From Nymphaea colorata (Eukaryota > Streptophyta > Magnoliopsida > Nymphaeales > Nymphaeaceae), in assembly GCF_008831285.2 (NCBI RefSeq), contig NC_045141.1:18720848-18784847 (forward strand): a stretch of DNA of 64,000 nucleotides, given 5' to 3'. Each line of letters begins with the position of its first letter. Position 1 is the stretch's first letter. The notes beneath the pieces were generated by a model. It was given only the letters and a program-made list of their open reading frames with translations, had not been told where the DNA came from and searched no databases. The position numbers and the translations under genes are program-made. This document shows, one piece after another, positions 24,786 through 37,720 of this stretch.

Positions 24786-25118
24786 GTTTTTTAGACCTGT
24801 ACGAAACGGATAACATTGTGTCAAACAATACCTTTTCTTAACTTATTGGAACCAACTGGGGAAATGGACTCCTAATATGCAGACTCAGGTCTCACATAGG
24901 AGGATTACAAAGAAAAAAAATAGGAAGCACAAAACTGCCTTTTGATAAATACACAGGAAAATTCCTACTAATCAAGCATGGTAAACTTTAGTGCAAACAG
25001 AAAAGAAACAACAAAGAAAAGCACCTTGAGGAAATAGCCAACTACTAATCTGTAAATTGCAAATGAAAAGAACCAGACAAACCTACACTTGAACTTTTGG
25101 AAGATATGTAGAACATAT

Positions 25119-28100
25119 TCACATGGGAACATCTGGATCCAACCTTCTTTGGATTGCAGCAGCCGCCTAGCACCAATTGACACAGTAAGTAACAGAAAAG
25201 ACATGATAAGACATATGCACATCACCGGAAAATTTACCTCAAAGTTACCAAGTCTATATTGGTAATTCATTTCTTCCCGCAACTGTGCTTGCTCTTTCAT
25301 AGCTTGTGCCTATACATGGACCATAAAAAAATCAATAAAAGTAAATTCCCCATTAAGATAAAATGAAAATGCTCCAAATAATTAAAAACATGCAGAACAG
25401 ATGACCAGCTTAATGGCAGTAGTCCATGTATAAACATGATGGTTGACTCAACTCTGCCAAGTATTTGAAGTTTCAGAGCCATAGGTATCTAGTAACAGGC
25501 AATCTAACTTCTTCCAACCTTGTTAGATGAAGTGTGATAAGACTTGGTGTGCACCAAAAAAAAAAAGGTTCCCCAGAGATAGAGACTACATCATGTCACA
25601 TCCATGAATTCATATAAAAGATAACAAATCCCTATCCAGATTATCACATAATGGCCAGGATCAAATGTTGGCAAGTTATACCAAACAACCGTCCATAAAA
25701 GAATATAAAGTTCCACAAAGCAGACTCTGAAAGTCGATTCATTAGTTATGCACATCAGCAATTGCTCAAAACATTTTCTTTCAGACATAAGCATCTATGT
25801 AAATGCCCAAATTTGATTTGCAATAACTACATACCTTCTAAACACATCTAAAATGGATATTGTAATCCAAACCTACTGCTACAAAATGGAGCAAGAAATA
25901 TTACCATCCCACTCTGCATAGAATACTTTAAAGCTTGAACTTGTTCTTCCTTCTGCCTCTCACGCTCCTTTAGCAGTTCTTGCCTGCAGATCAAAACTTT
26001 GCTTACATCAGTTGCATATAAGATCAACCTCAGCATGAAGAATAGAAAAGTCACAAGAACCACAAACAATCATTTGCTACAAGATTATGAAACTAGACAG
26101 AAACACAAATCTGAAATTCTCCTGAGTAGGTATTTCAAAAGTTCAAAGGTGGATTGTTGATCTGTATGCTAATGATCAAACATACAAAAACTCGCAGGTG
26201 TCATTGGCTTCAACAATAACATGAAAAGAATTGCAACGGTTAAAAAAGCCTTAGATTCATACACAAATGATTAGTATGTTGCATAACCATTTCTGGAAGT
26301 ATTTTTCCAGAAATAAATAGTTATATTTTTTCCAATCATAATCATGAGTGTCAATCTCAGTTATATCTCAGAAAGGCAAAATCAATAGATGACCCACAAA
26401 ATTCTTAGGAAAACTTTCAGGAATTACAGAAGTGCGGGAGAAAAAAGGCAAAAGGAATAGACATTTGCTAAGCAAACAAATGAAATTACATACAAACACT
26501 GCAATCACAAATTGTGAAAATGTTTATAACATGGTTCTCATTTTTAGGCAACTTCATTCCAGATAGACAATTGCAACATCACACTATTATGCAAAGATTA
26601 TTTCACCATTTGTTGCCTTATCTACTTGCTTTCTCACACATATACAGTCAATCATCAACTTGTGACCATGTTTATTACTCGGACAAAGAAGCCATCACAG
26701 TGCATATGCAGATCCATAACAATAAACCAAAATTACAATATACGTCCATAAGAACTTCAATCGATGAATGGGCCAAACCTGGCCATTTCACAAAGAAAAT
26801 AGCAAATGGCTTGATACTACCACGTGGACATGGAACCCTACATGCCGATCCTCACCATTTCATCCAAGGTTTGTTGACAGGGCCAGAATTAGAGTCAAAA
26901 GGGGGTTCAGAAAAATTCAAGATCTAATGGACCAAATAATTCAAACTAATTTCCAAACCAAGTTTCGGTTCTCAAAGCTCAGTCTCCTCAACTATATTAT
27001 TATAGGCAAACCGTATGATGGAAGGCTTAGATATTTGGGCAGTTTTATGTTTCAATATACCATGCGTAAATTGGAATCTGGTACCATTGCAGTCTTTGTT
27101 TCGTAATCACCCTTGAAAGGAACAGTTTACACAAATCTATTCTCTATAAATTCCCTTAGCTTCTATGCTCTTACTTCTCAAACCTTGTAAAATTTAGGCC
27201 GATTTTGATAATTTATCCCCATTTTCCATGTTCCTTTCCATTCTATTGATAGCAGGTCAAGTTATTTGCACCTCACAAGCAACTAGCCAGATCAACTTCA
27301 AATCCAGCAGTGCCCAAATCCAATTGATACCATTGTCACAAATAAAGTTACCAGCAATGTTTTCCTTGGAGCTTTCAAATTTTCCTTTTTTCTCAGGAAA
27401 AAACAGGGAAATTATTTAAAAAATTTAAAGGATAATAGAAAAATGTGAAAGATAAGCTTTCCACTTTGTTCATAAAGATTCAAATAGTTTTAGATTTTTA
27501 CAAGAGGCAAAAAATGGAAAATATAAACTTAAAGTTCATACAAAAAGGTTTTCCTAAGAAAAGGAAATATTACGATGTTTATTTTTAATTTTATTCATGG
27601 GACAAAATCATTTTTATTTTTGGCAATAGCATTGCATCATGTTCAAATATTTGTGACAACTCCCAATAAATCTATAAACCATTGCTCTACAAAATATAAG
27701 TCGCATGAGACATACAAATTAAACTATGAGGCCGCAATTTCCAATCCCACTATCTTTATATTTTGATAAGAAAATCCCATGAGATGATCAACTTATATGC
27801 AAATAAATCTAATTTTGTATCAGCAGATAATACACAGTAGTAATAAACTAGCATCACCATATGTAAAATTTACTCATGTTGAAAGCAAAAAACGAAAGAC
27901 ACTTATTGTGCAATGATCAGAAGCCGAAAGGGCTATTCAATGTCAAAACATACCGACGTTGCTCCTCATCATTAAACACAGTGCGCTCCAACTGTGAAGT
28001 TTTCCTTGAACCTTTTTTCATCTCTTTCAGAATCATGCGCTGATGGTAACCATCTAAATCATAGTATCTGAAGCATGTGTATAAATGCTTAAATTTATGA

Positions 28101-29671
28101 TAATGATGAATAGCACCCATAATTCAACAATTTGCGATATATTCAGCAAGCAATGCCAGAAACTTAAATTTCCATTTAAGCATCAATAGATCTGAAGTCT
28201 AGGAAACATAAAATATAAAATGCTCCGTAAGAATACCATGGAAGAGAACGTCAACTTATATAAACACTCAGGTATCTAACAACATAGTAAGAAATGAAAA
28301 CCATCTACAAGTAAGGTGAATGTTTGTAATAACTCAAGCATCCCTTCTTAAGTGCCACAAGATAACTAAAGAAGAAACCAAGGTGCAAACTGATAAAACT
28401 TATGTACCTTCTTCTGTGTATGTTTTGAGTTTGTTTCAATTGTTTATCCTTTTGGCGTGTATCCTTTTGTACATTTTCTACGGCTCTTAGTCATTGCTCA
28501 CAACCACCAGATTGTTAGGCTTGCTCCAGAGGCAGCTTTCTACTTTCTAGCAGTATGGACTGGCTTCATGGCTGCTCCTTCTATTTTTTGTGCACATATT
28601 ACAGGCTACCTCTTGTAAAGTAAACATTTTTGTGATACTTGTCTTCAAACTGCTATTCACCTTCTGCTCTTTATGCATTCAGAACCAACCTACTTCACGA
28701 GCAATTCCTTGTCCTAGTAATTTCCTTGATCAATATCATGTTTGTGTCCTTAAAAGACCCCAGATGCGCTGCTCTGTGACTTTCCTTGGTAATAACTCAT
28801 GATGTTCAAACTGTAGTATAAAATAAATATTTGATAGATGGAAAGCTATTTTATCATCCTAGCCTTTCAAATTGAATATATCAATGGAAGTGAAAATACC
28901 TTTCATTGTGAGAACTTTTGCACTTCATGGCTAAGAAGGGAGAAATATCCAAAAACCCATAAATGACAAAACAAGAAATTAAACTAACTCCTATTTAAAA
29001 ATGCAGGGAAGCTGACATCCAAGGTCAAAATTCAAAAGGCATTCTCTAAATTTTGTAACCCTTTTTTGCTCCCATGTTAATAACGCTTGCCTTTTCTTCG
29101 ATCACTATTTTGCACATCAGGATAACAACATTATGTCTTTTGACTCTTTTCCTTATTGTACAGGTTGGTTATTCTAAGACGGGGGCAATCAAATCAAGAA
29201 AAAGAAAAAAAAAACTTACTTTTTTGAAGGAAATGTAGCTGTGTTGTGATCCTCCATGAATCTGTCAAATACACAAAACTCAGTTAAATACTGGAAAAAC
29301 AGCTGAGCAAAGTCATGACAGAAAACTAGATCAGCAAAAGTAGATGTCTGTCTTCCAATCTTCCTTTCCTTGTAAAGCAAAATTGAAACTTTTTAACAGA
29401 AATTAGAAAGCCTTATCATGGTTACACAAGAATGTGATAGTTGATATTCTAAAGAAGAAAGTTTGAGATATTGCACCATACTCTTTAAACATTTGTTTTT
29501 CCTCCCGATTTGACAATGTTTCCAGGTTTATCTGCAGAGAGACACCACCAACTCATTTAAGCAAACTATGTCTATGTTAAACGACAAAAAGGATAATGCC
29601 AATTTAAAATCCATGTCACAAGGGTAATTGTACGGGTGCTGGTGCTGGGATACGGGGTGCGAACATGACAA

Positions 29672-29728
<57 letters not shown>

Positions 29729-32700
29729 AACACATATATTCATTAAGCAAAATAGTGTGTTTTGCAAGTTTTAAAAACTGAGCTTTCCTTGAAAATATGG
29801 ATAATGCTGAGGGGGTTAAGAAAGTTCCATAAAAAGAAGAAAAAAAGGTGTTCACAAGCAGGCCCCCTAGCACACAACCTACCATCACAACTCCCCTTTT
29901 CTCATCATGGAGGATGCATGCCCTCTCTTTCATCACACCGTCACACAAGTAACTCTCTCTCTCTCTCACCCCCCCCCCCCCCACCCCCCCCCCACCCCCC
30001 CCCCCAAATGAGAAATAGAGTCCCATCTCTCTTTTTTCTTTTTTTCCCAATAACTATCTGTACTGTTTGGAGGCCTATTCAAGTGTATCCACGTACCCAT
30101 GTTAGAGTACCCCTAAGAAATGGATACCATGGCCTAAGTCACGTAACCATGTGACTTAGTCTTAAACAACAGAAACAATATTGGCATTCTAAAGTTGCAA
30201 TAGCATCCTCTGCAATGTCAAGCTCTTCAAGAGAAATTTGTGTAACAGATGGAAGAATAGGGCCAATCACACAGTTGGACCCTTTACTTCACAGTCAACA
30301 CAAAATGCTTAAAGCCATAAGCCAACTTAAAACCTATTCCAGCTTCACAGAACACATATCGACATAATTTTAGTGATAAAAAAAATTGAACAATCACATG
30401 TACTTTTCTTAAGAGTAGTTTCATTATTTGAATTTTGAAATCAAAACCATATGAAGTCTATAGACTCTATACAACTTGCAAGACAGCGAAGTAACAAGTT
30501 CCCATTAAAAAATTTGGAAATGACCAGAAAATCTAGGACCATGTGCCTGGTCATGAAAGGTGCAAATTCCCCTGATAGCCAAAAGCACTATAGCATTGTC
30601 ATTACTAATGAGTTTTGCCCTTTTTTTTTTTTAAACTTGTCTTTCTTATCATTCTCCTGTTGCCCGATCTTTAGGCATCATGTTGTATTTTTCCAGTACA
30701 TGAGTTACTGGAATTGAACCAAGTCATATCCCCAACTTTTTCAGCAAGTACAACTATTAATTTATTACACCCAAATGCACTAACCAGAAGGATGACTCGG
30801 TGAGCCAATCTTGGCACAATCATTGTTTGAAGATTTTGCATGTCTACACTGAAGGACACCATTTGCATGGGGCTTTGCAGTCATATTTTACACACAATAC
30901 TTTGACCTTAATCAGAGGGTTAGAGTTGTGAAAAGATGTTCAGTATTTGGACAAGTTCCCATTTGATGGTAGTGATAATCATATATTCATTTGTCAACAT
31001 CCAGTAACCATGTGTGTGTGTCTATAGATAGTCCTAGAAGGCTAGCAACTTAATGCCTAAATCATTTCCCTTGTATGAAACATTTATTTTTCAATGTTAG
31101 ATTTAACAACAGCTTAAGTCAAGAACCTTCTATGATCAGTAGATATTTTCCCAATTTGCCAGCAAATAATTAAATCTAGAACCACAATTAACACAGCAAT
31201 TGACAAATTTCAATGTTGCAATAAGCATAATTCAAATTCATAACACAAGAAAAAAAAACCTGTTTTATTTCAGCTAACCATGCAGTGAATTCTGGCCTTT
31301 TATTCCTAAAACAAAACATCAACCAGAAAAATCAATAAGCAAAAACCCTTGAATAGACATAAACATTCTTCAAGTAACAGTTTAGACTCCAGAGAACTAT
31401 GATTAGATTACGTTGTATACCTAGAACAGCATATAACTTAGACATCAAAAGATCACTTAATAAAAGATTAATAAACAGACAACTTCATGAAATCACAAGG
31501 GAAAAAGGCCAAAGCAGGACTCATACTAAGTTACAGGGATGAAGACTAAGTACCGAGGTGCTGAGATCACAGGATCCAACCATCAATTCACTAGATACTA
31601 AGATACTTAAGTGCTTTACAGGCACCATATCTTAGAACAAAACCTAATACAATGGAAGAGATAGCAAATCTCCTCCTGTAAAAAGGCATTTGCAAGGAAA
31701 AAAAGGAAGAGCTATGCCACATGGGTGCAGGGTGGGGCTGCGGCAATTGTCGAAAAAATTTAGGTGCTGGTGTGGCAAGGCAATCTACATATATACACAC
31801 ACAGAGGGGTGGATCCCTCTGGCCAGGAGGGATCCCCTCATCGGGCGGCCTTCTTTCACGTGCGGCCCCCATTGCACACATCAGGGCATGTACTGTGAGA
31901 GGCCAAAGGAATCCAGTTATATAATTTATTATATAGTCAATTAAATGTTTAATAGCTTTATTTATTTATATTTACAAGTTAGTCACTATAAATATATGTG
32001 TGGGGGCTAATTGAGTCAGGTGAACATCTAAAATGGTCAGTTTTGGGTTAGTCGGGCTAACCACAGTGGATGTGTCGTGTTAGAGCCGCACCAGCACCAG
32101 CACCTGTGTCTTGTCAGAGCCACACCAGCACCAGCACCTGTGCCACACCGATGCAGGTGATACAGCTATTTAGGAGCACCCAACTGACATAGAGGAAGAG
32201 CTTTGGCTGACGAGAAAAACAATATAAAAATTTGAAAACACCTACTTCTTGTCAAATAGAAATGCAAAAATGTTCACAAACATGATTTGGCTTTATGTAC
32301 TTGTTTACTGGCAGAAAATTTGAGGCATGATATAGACCACAAATAACGTTGAGTTTAACAAAAGTGATTAAATTCCACATAAACATCACTTAGCATTGTG
32401 AATAGGATGTATAAATGTTCTCGCAGCTAGGAATTCTGAATTAGTTCAAAAAATTGAGAAAAAATAAAAGCTGTAAGCTTAGTGTCAAAATCCGCATTGT
32501 AACTTTCTATATTGCGGGTGTAAGCTAGAGCTACTATAAGACCCTTCAAATGTTATCTTGACGAGTAGACCATGCAACACACACTCCCAGATGCTGCCAA
32601 AGTAGTAAAATGAACATGCTATCACCCAAACCAACTAATGTACTTTATCATATTTGGTCAACTCCTAGGCACTAATAGGTACCAACCTTCCTCCTAGCCT

Positions 32701-33599
32701 AGATACATAAACCAAATTCATGCTTAGCAAAATATGATGCAACTGAAAATGTGAACCTAAAATGCTAATTAATGTTTCTTCTTGTTTGATTGGAAATTTC
32801 ATGTTAATTGGCAATTAGTGACCACCCTACACCCAGGAACTGGTTTGGCACATTGCATACTGAAGCACCACCATGCATTCCAGAATGTCAAAATTACATG
32901 CTCGACACGCTTCTTTTAATAGAAGCCGCATTGTTTGAAGAGTAAAAAGGTAAACCTGGCCTTGTGGTGAGACACGTGATAGTATAACCTGGGGTTCAGG
33001 GTTCGAGAACACCCACACCGGTACTGAAGAAGGAGAATGCATGAGTAAACGAAAAGGTAAGATCGCTGACCAAAAGAAAGAGAGAGAGAGAGAGTACCAC
33101 ATATCCGTCTCTCGAATAACTCCGTATTTCCCCCAGGAGTTGGTCACTGCTCCCATTTTTTCTTCTCCTTCTCCTTCTCCTTCTCCCTCTTCTTCTTCTT
33201 CTTTTTCTTTTCCTTCTCCTCCCTTTCCTTTTTCCTCCTCCTCTTCTTCTCCCTCTCCTTCTCCTTCCTCGTCCTCTCCCTCTCCTTCTCATGCTCCCGC
33301 TCCTTCCTCCTCCTCTTCCGACGCCGCCTCATTTCGGCCTCACTCTCCTCCTCCTCCTCTGTCCCAGACGCCGAGCTTTCCGCAGAAGAAGAATAATCCG
33401 ACTCGGACTCCGAGCCATCGGACGACTCCGAAGAAGGAGATCGGCGCCTTCTATGTGCGTGCTTCCTCGAACTCTTCTTCCTCCTCCTTTCCCTTCGGTC
33501 ACTATCATCACCGTCGCTCAAGCTCCCACCATCCTCGGGCCTTTCTCTTCCGGCGTCGTCCCTCTCCGTTAGGGTTTCCTTCTCCTTCCCTTTCCCCAT
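25119..33599 (-). CDS. conserved Lys/Arg/Glu-rich nuclear protein, function unknown (eight exons)
   Basis: Minus-strand exons 33599-33098, 31305-31260, 29531-29482, 29261-29220, 28067-27954, 25983-25905, 25309-25238 and 25166-25119. Phases of all junctions agree and all have GT..AG borders. The N terminus is Ser/Arg/Asp-rich then Lys/Arg/Glu-rich (low-complexity, nuclear type). The conserved part reads GAVTNSWGKYGVIRETDMW, then NKRPEFTAWLAEIKQ, INLETLSNREEKQMFKE, FMEDHNTATFPSK, YYDLDGYHQRM, FNDEEQRRQELLKERERQ, MAQAMKEQAQLREEM and finally AAAAIQRRLDPDVPM. I recognise this as a family conserved in plants, sometimes labelled style cell-cycle inhibitor-like or nucleic-acid-binding, but with no firm function. 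The charged exon 1 frame and the GAVTN frame disagree by one base inside the purine tract at about 33155-33290, so the annotated exon needs either a one-base correction (about 317 residues) or an earlier splice donor. Confidence 0.8.
29674..29729. repeat. compound (TC)n(AC)n microsatellite
   Basis: About 15 TC units followed by about 12 AC units, in an intron of the K/E-rich gene, roughly 140 bp upstream (in transcript sense) of the 50-nt exon 29531-29482. Confidence 0.95.
29969..30005. repeat. C homopolymer tract, G-rich on the transcribed sense strand
   Basis: Runs of C interrupted twice by a single A, preceded by a CT repeat. Since the gene runs on the minus strand, the pre-mRNA carries long G runs that could form a quadruplex. 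Confidence 0.95.
32082..32142. repeat. 34-bp direct duplication
   Basis: Two copies of AGAGCCRCACCAGCACCAGC... begin at 32082 and 32116 within the first intron of the K/E-rich gene. Confidence 0.8.
32957..33010 (+). repeat. SINE-like head, plus strand
   Basis: TGGCCTTGTGGT (A-box-like, about ten of twelve positions) is followed after 31 bp by GGTTCGAGAAC (B-box-like). It lies in the first intron of the K/E-rich gene in antisense orientation. A clear tail was not seen. Confidence 0.3.
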
Positions 33600-36500
33600 C
33601 CCCGGCGGCGATTACCCAAGCTCTCGAGCGTTTAGTTCACTCACATAAAAGGTCCAAAGAGAGGAAGAGAGAAAAGGAAGCGCCGCCTAATGTCGACAGG
33701 GACGGAAAATTTCCCGAACGTTTTCGAGATTTCCGCCGGTGGCGATGCTAATGGGGAGCTCAATCAAAGAGCGAACCAAAGGGAAGAACGAAGGAAGAGA
33801 CCCCAGAAGCGTTGGACAGTGGCTGGTTTTCCCTCTCCGGTCTTCCCTCTTCCCTCCTATTTTGGCGGTTCGCGGGCTTAACCTGCCGGGTTGACGGGTC
33901 TCTCATACCCGGACCCATTTCAACGTTTGGATAAGAGGTCCAAACAGCCGGGTCGGAGCATAACCACACCGCCCCAGAAGCCTGTATCGAAATTTTTGAA
34001 CCTATTGGCACGTATCTGCCGATTCGTCTCATACTAGCCCGAATTACAACGGCATTGAGTTACTTCTCAAAAAATATATACTTTTCACTTTCCATTTTCT
34101 AAAGATTATTCAAGTTTCCATGTAATTTTTAAGAACAAAATAAATAATCTATTATTGTCCAATCATTAGCATAACCAATCATTTTGGGCACTAATTCAAA
34201 ATTTGAAAAACAAGTTAGAATGGTGTTTCTGATCATTTAATAAGGAGTTTCAATCTAACATGACGGACTGTTAAAAGAAAATATATATATATACAAAAAC
34301 ATAAAATAAACATATTTTATAGGATTAATGCGGGTAACTGTATACCTCATGTGGCTCTGCCACTTGCCTGTACAAAACTAATATTATTAGTTTAGGCCTT
34401 AGGGTCACATGAATCACAAAACGAATCAGTGCCATATTCTACGCTTGAACTTTTCGAGGAGCTAGCTAGATCCCACAATGGAGAGAAAAAAAGAAAAAGA
34501 GATCTGCGCCTTGTTCGCTCAAGGGGATCTTGGTTCCCAGAGTATGAGATCGTTGTGTCTTCTTGAAGGTCCTGAGAAGTGGAGATGTAGAGCTTTAGGA
34601 AGGGCGTTCAGGAATTCTCTGCTTCTACTGCATCTGCTGCTTTCTGTTGCATGCAAACGATCAACTCCCCTCTGATAATTCACTTCTGCAACTTCTCCTT
34701 CTACCAACAGCTTTCTGCTCTGTGAGCACGAGAAGAGCAGGAGAAGAACATGGGAATGGGCAGCCATGGAGGAGGAGCACATAGGAATGAGCAGGGACGG
34801 AGACTGAGAAGAGCTTCCTGATATGGACCACGAGCCAGTGCACGTTCTCTGAGTTTCTGTTAGGATTCTCTTCTGTGGCAGTGAGGTTTATGATCAAGCA
34901 GACGCTTATCATCCTCTCCGAAGAATGATTTTGCCCTCGAGGTAGCAATATATCCCAGCCCCTCATGAAAATGATTAGAAGGAAGGATGGAGGCGCTTCA
35001 TTCATTGTTGTCGGCCTTTTCGAACATTCTTTGTTTTCTATGATCTTTTTTATCAAACTATTGATCAAGCTAAGTTAGTTTGGTGCCTCTTTCAGGACAT
35101 CCTATAAAATTGAAACCATACAAAGTAGATTAGCATGACCTCTAAGGTAGTTTAGTAATAAGTAATAGGAACAGTAATATATTGTTCTATATATTTATTT
35201 TAAAAGTGAAGATTCATGAAACACTAATACATATACATGAAACAATATGCCCCTAAAATTCCTTTATTCTTTAATATAAAAATATTTTAAAAGCTGAATT
35301 ATATGCATAAAATTTAAAGTATAAGCAAATTTCTCAAAAAACTGAAAACAAATGCTATCATTGTTGCTCCTTATTGGAGTATGCACATTCGCCGATCCTA
35401 CCTCTGGCCTTTTTATTTCATTTTAGAACAGTTTAATTATTTTTAAATGTAAAATATAATATAAAAAAAGGTGATTCGGGCCAACATGCGTGAACTTATT
35501 GTTACACAATTAAAAATAAATGAAGTATTATGTTATAGATTTGTTAAGTTATCATAGTTTTCAGAGAAAGTTGGCTAAATATGAGAAATGATATGATAAT
35601 AGCACAAAAAATTAATTAAACAAGAGCATGAAAATGAGAAAGATTTAATAATTAAATTTATACGTAAAACAAACATGAAATACAGTTAGGAGGGTGAGGA
35701 TAACGAAGTATAAAAAATGAAAGAGTGTAAAATAAAGTGAAAATAAATCATGGAAAAACATAATTTTCATTAGAAACGAAATTGGCTTCTCATAAGGAGA
35801 AAAAAAAAGTTTCTCCAAGTTTTTCTCTATTTTTTTTAAGCATTCAGAAAGTGCTTTCGAGAAAGCAAAATTACTCTTTAAATGCAAGTTTTTAAATCAC
35901 TGTGATATTTACATTTATAATAGAAAATTTTTGTTTGGGGAACACCATTGGCCTATTATTCTAAAAAGCGACCACCATAACAATTAATTAGTAAGGACGC
36001 CCCTTTTCATAAAAACTGTTAAATAAAGGCCCTTCTTTTAACTTTTTGTCTAAGAAACAAAAAGCATTAATTAAACTGATAAACAAGCAGTTCAGGCGAT
36101 CATAAAAGAATTGTGGCCTAAATACTTTTTGTTTCATAAGTTAATGTAAGTTTACCATGAAGCCCTTATACCTTTATTTTTACATCTGATATAAAAAAAA
36201 ATCTATATTTAAAACCACAAAAGGTCACTCTTTTTGTAGTTATGTACCAAAAAATGTATCAAACTTGGTCATTTCTCTAATATATAAAGAAGAAAAGTCA
36301 ATATTGTTACAAGACTGCCTCTAAATGTAGCCCTCACCACACTTCAACTTGTGTGTTAGTGACATCTTGGTTCCAACACAGAGAGTTGGCCCTTAGAGAC
36401 CATTCGATGGCAATGGAGAGATCATCACTGGGAGAGGGGTATATATTTATCCCCTGTCTTGTACCGTTCTGTGGTTAACCACAGAACTGACAGGTCGCCC

Positions 36501-36959
36501 GCTCAAGCTCACCCATTGTTTTTGTATTTAGGGGACCTCTTGTCCCCAAATTTTGTTATATATTCCCATTTTATCGGCAAGCTCACCTCTCTTTCTCTAT
36601 ACTCATCTATCTCCCATTTCTCTCCATGAGTCCGCTTGCACACTGCTCCTCACTGATGCTATAGAGATGAAGCCAGTCTTTCCCATCACTCACCATGAGT
36701 CGCTGCTCACTGCTCCTCACAATGCGCCAGTGACTATGTCCAGCGATCGATTGCTATTTGCACTCTTTTTTCCTCTCTCAGTACCTGGATTTCTCGCCCA
36801 TCTCTTGCTGCTTACTGTGGTTTAGCAAGTATTGCGGTTCTTCACTATCTATGTTCATGCTTCTCCCAATCTCCATCCTCCAAATGAGGGGTTTAGCGCA
36901 TAATAGAAGAATTTGGTCTCCTACTCTAACCAATGAACATGATCTGGAGCTTCACGAGA

Positions 36960-37190
36960 AAGCCATCGAGTTCTCTCACTCATTCTCTTTCTCTCCGGCT
37001 TCAGCCCTAAATCCCATGAGATGCTTCATTTGCAGCCCTTCGATGGCTCACTTTAGCCTTAAATCCATGGAACGCCTCATCGACAACCTTTCCTAAATCC
37101 ATGAAATGCCTCTTTTGCAGCCCTTCAATGGTCTGCTTAATATGTGGAACACCTCATCTACAGCCTTTTTGTAGCCAGCTTCATATCCAT
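36960..37190. repeat. degenerate ~50-bp tandem repeat
   Basis: Several imperfect copies of a unit containing AAATCCATGRRATGCCTC, TTTGCAGCCCTTC and ATGG follow one another. They create an open frame but no recognisable protein. Confidence 0.6.
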
Positions 37191-37269
37191 CAAACTACAC
37201 ATTTCAACCAGTCCTACCATCTCCCCTTGGAGATAAAAAAAGGCAAATCTTGCATAATGGAAGATGGTG

Positions 37270-37720
37270 AAACACTAAACCCATTGTTTCAACTAACTGA
37301 AAAGAAAATGAACCACTAAGTATGTTGCGTCGGCGCCTCAAAATGTCACATCTTCTACGCTTCAATTTATGCATCGGTGGCCCCTTGTTTGCGGCACAGA
37401 GAGTTAACTTTTGAAAAAAAATTGTTTGCAGCACAGAGAGTTAAACTTTTGGAAAAAAAAAAGTGAAGACTCGTTTCAACTAACTGAAAAGAAAATGAAC
37501 CACTAAGTATGTAAGAGGCACTAATGCGTTTTAACTTGCGTCGGCGCCTCAAAATGTCACATCTTCTACGCTTCAATTTATACGTCGGTGGCCCCTTGTT
37601 TGCGGCACAGAGAGTTAACTTTTGGAAAACAGAAGTGAAGACTGCATAATGGATGATGGTGAAACACCAGCCATTGTTTCAACTAATTGGAAAATAAAAT
37701 GAACCACTAAGTATGTAAGA
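37270..37720. repeat. tandem partial duplications, about 200-bp unit
   Basis: The segments 'TTGTTTCAACTAACTGAAAA...AACCACTAAGTATGT', 'GCGTCGGCGCCTCAAAATGT...CTTCAATTTAT' and 'TTGCGGCACAGAGAGTTAAC' each occur two or three times in the same orientation, with partial loss of pieces in some copies, consistent with unequal exchange. Confidence 0.8.

Larger units (their letters stand above)
15668..25118. other. intergenic region, HSF promoter side to K/E gene 3' end
   Basis: The first few hundred bases must hold the HSF leader and promoter (a GC-rich stretch at about 15690-15720); no clear TATA box was found. The remainder is AT-rich with several repeats listed separately. About 16870-17135 resembles the MITE of the GRXS17 intron in wording ('gcattttgtaggcaaaactcc') but its flanking triplets do not match. 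About 20300-21600 has no recognisable gene. About 22467-23900 carries words of the AGCTCGA repeat family. Confidence 0.6.
25167..33097 (-). other. introns of the K/E-rich gene
   Basis: The seven introns are about 1.8, 1.7, 0.2, 1.2, 2.0, 0.6 and 0.07 kb from 5' to 3'. The first starts with a CU tract behind the donor and contains a SINE-like head (32957-33010) and a 34-bp duplication (from 32082). The second contains a TC/AC microsatellite and a long C run. The fifth (25984-27953) is AT-rich with no other feature recognised. No additional exon was needed to complete the reading frame. Confidence 0.75.

Noticed and set aside
33041..33751. 236-residue Ser/Pro-rich plus-strand frame
   Set aside because: Antisense to the charged first exon of the K/E-rich gene; its serine runs mirror the GAG/AAG repeat and no domain is seen.
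34478..34675. Small plus-strand frame after a possible leader near 34.4 kb
   Set aside because: No homologous features; no convincing promoter or splice partner.
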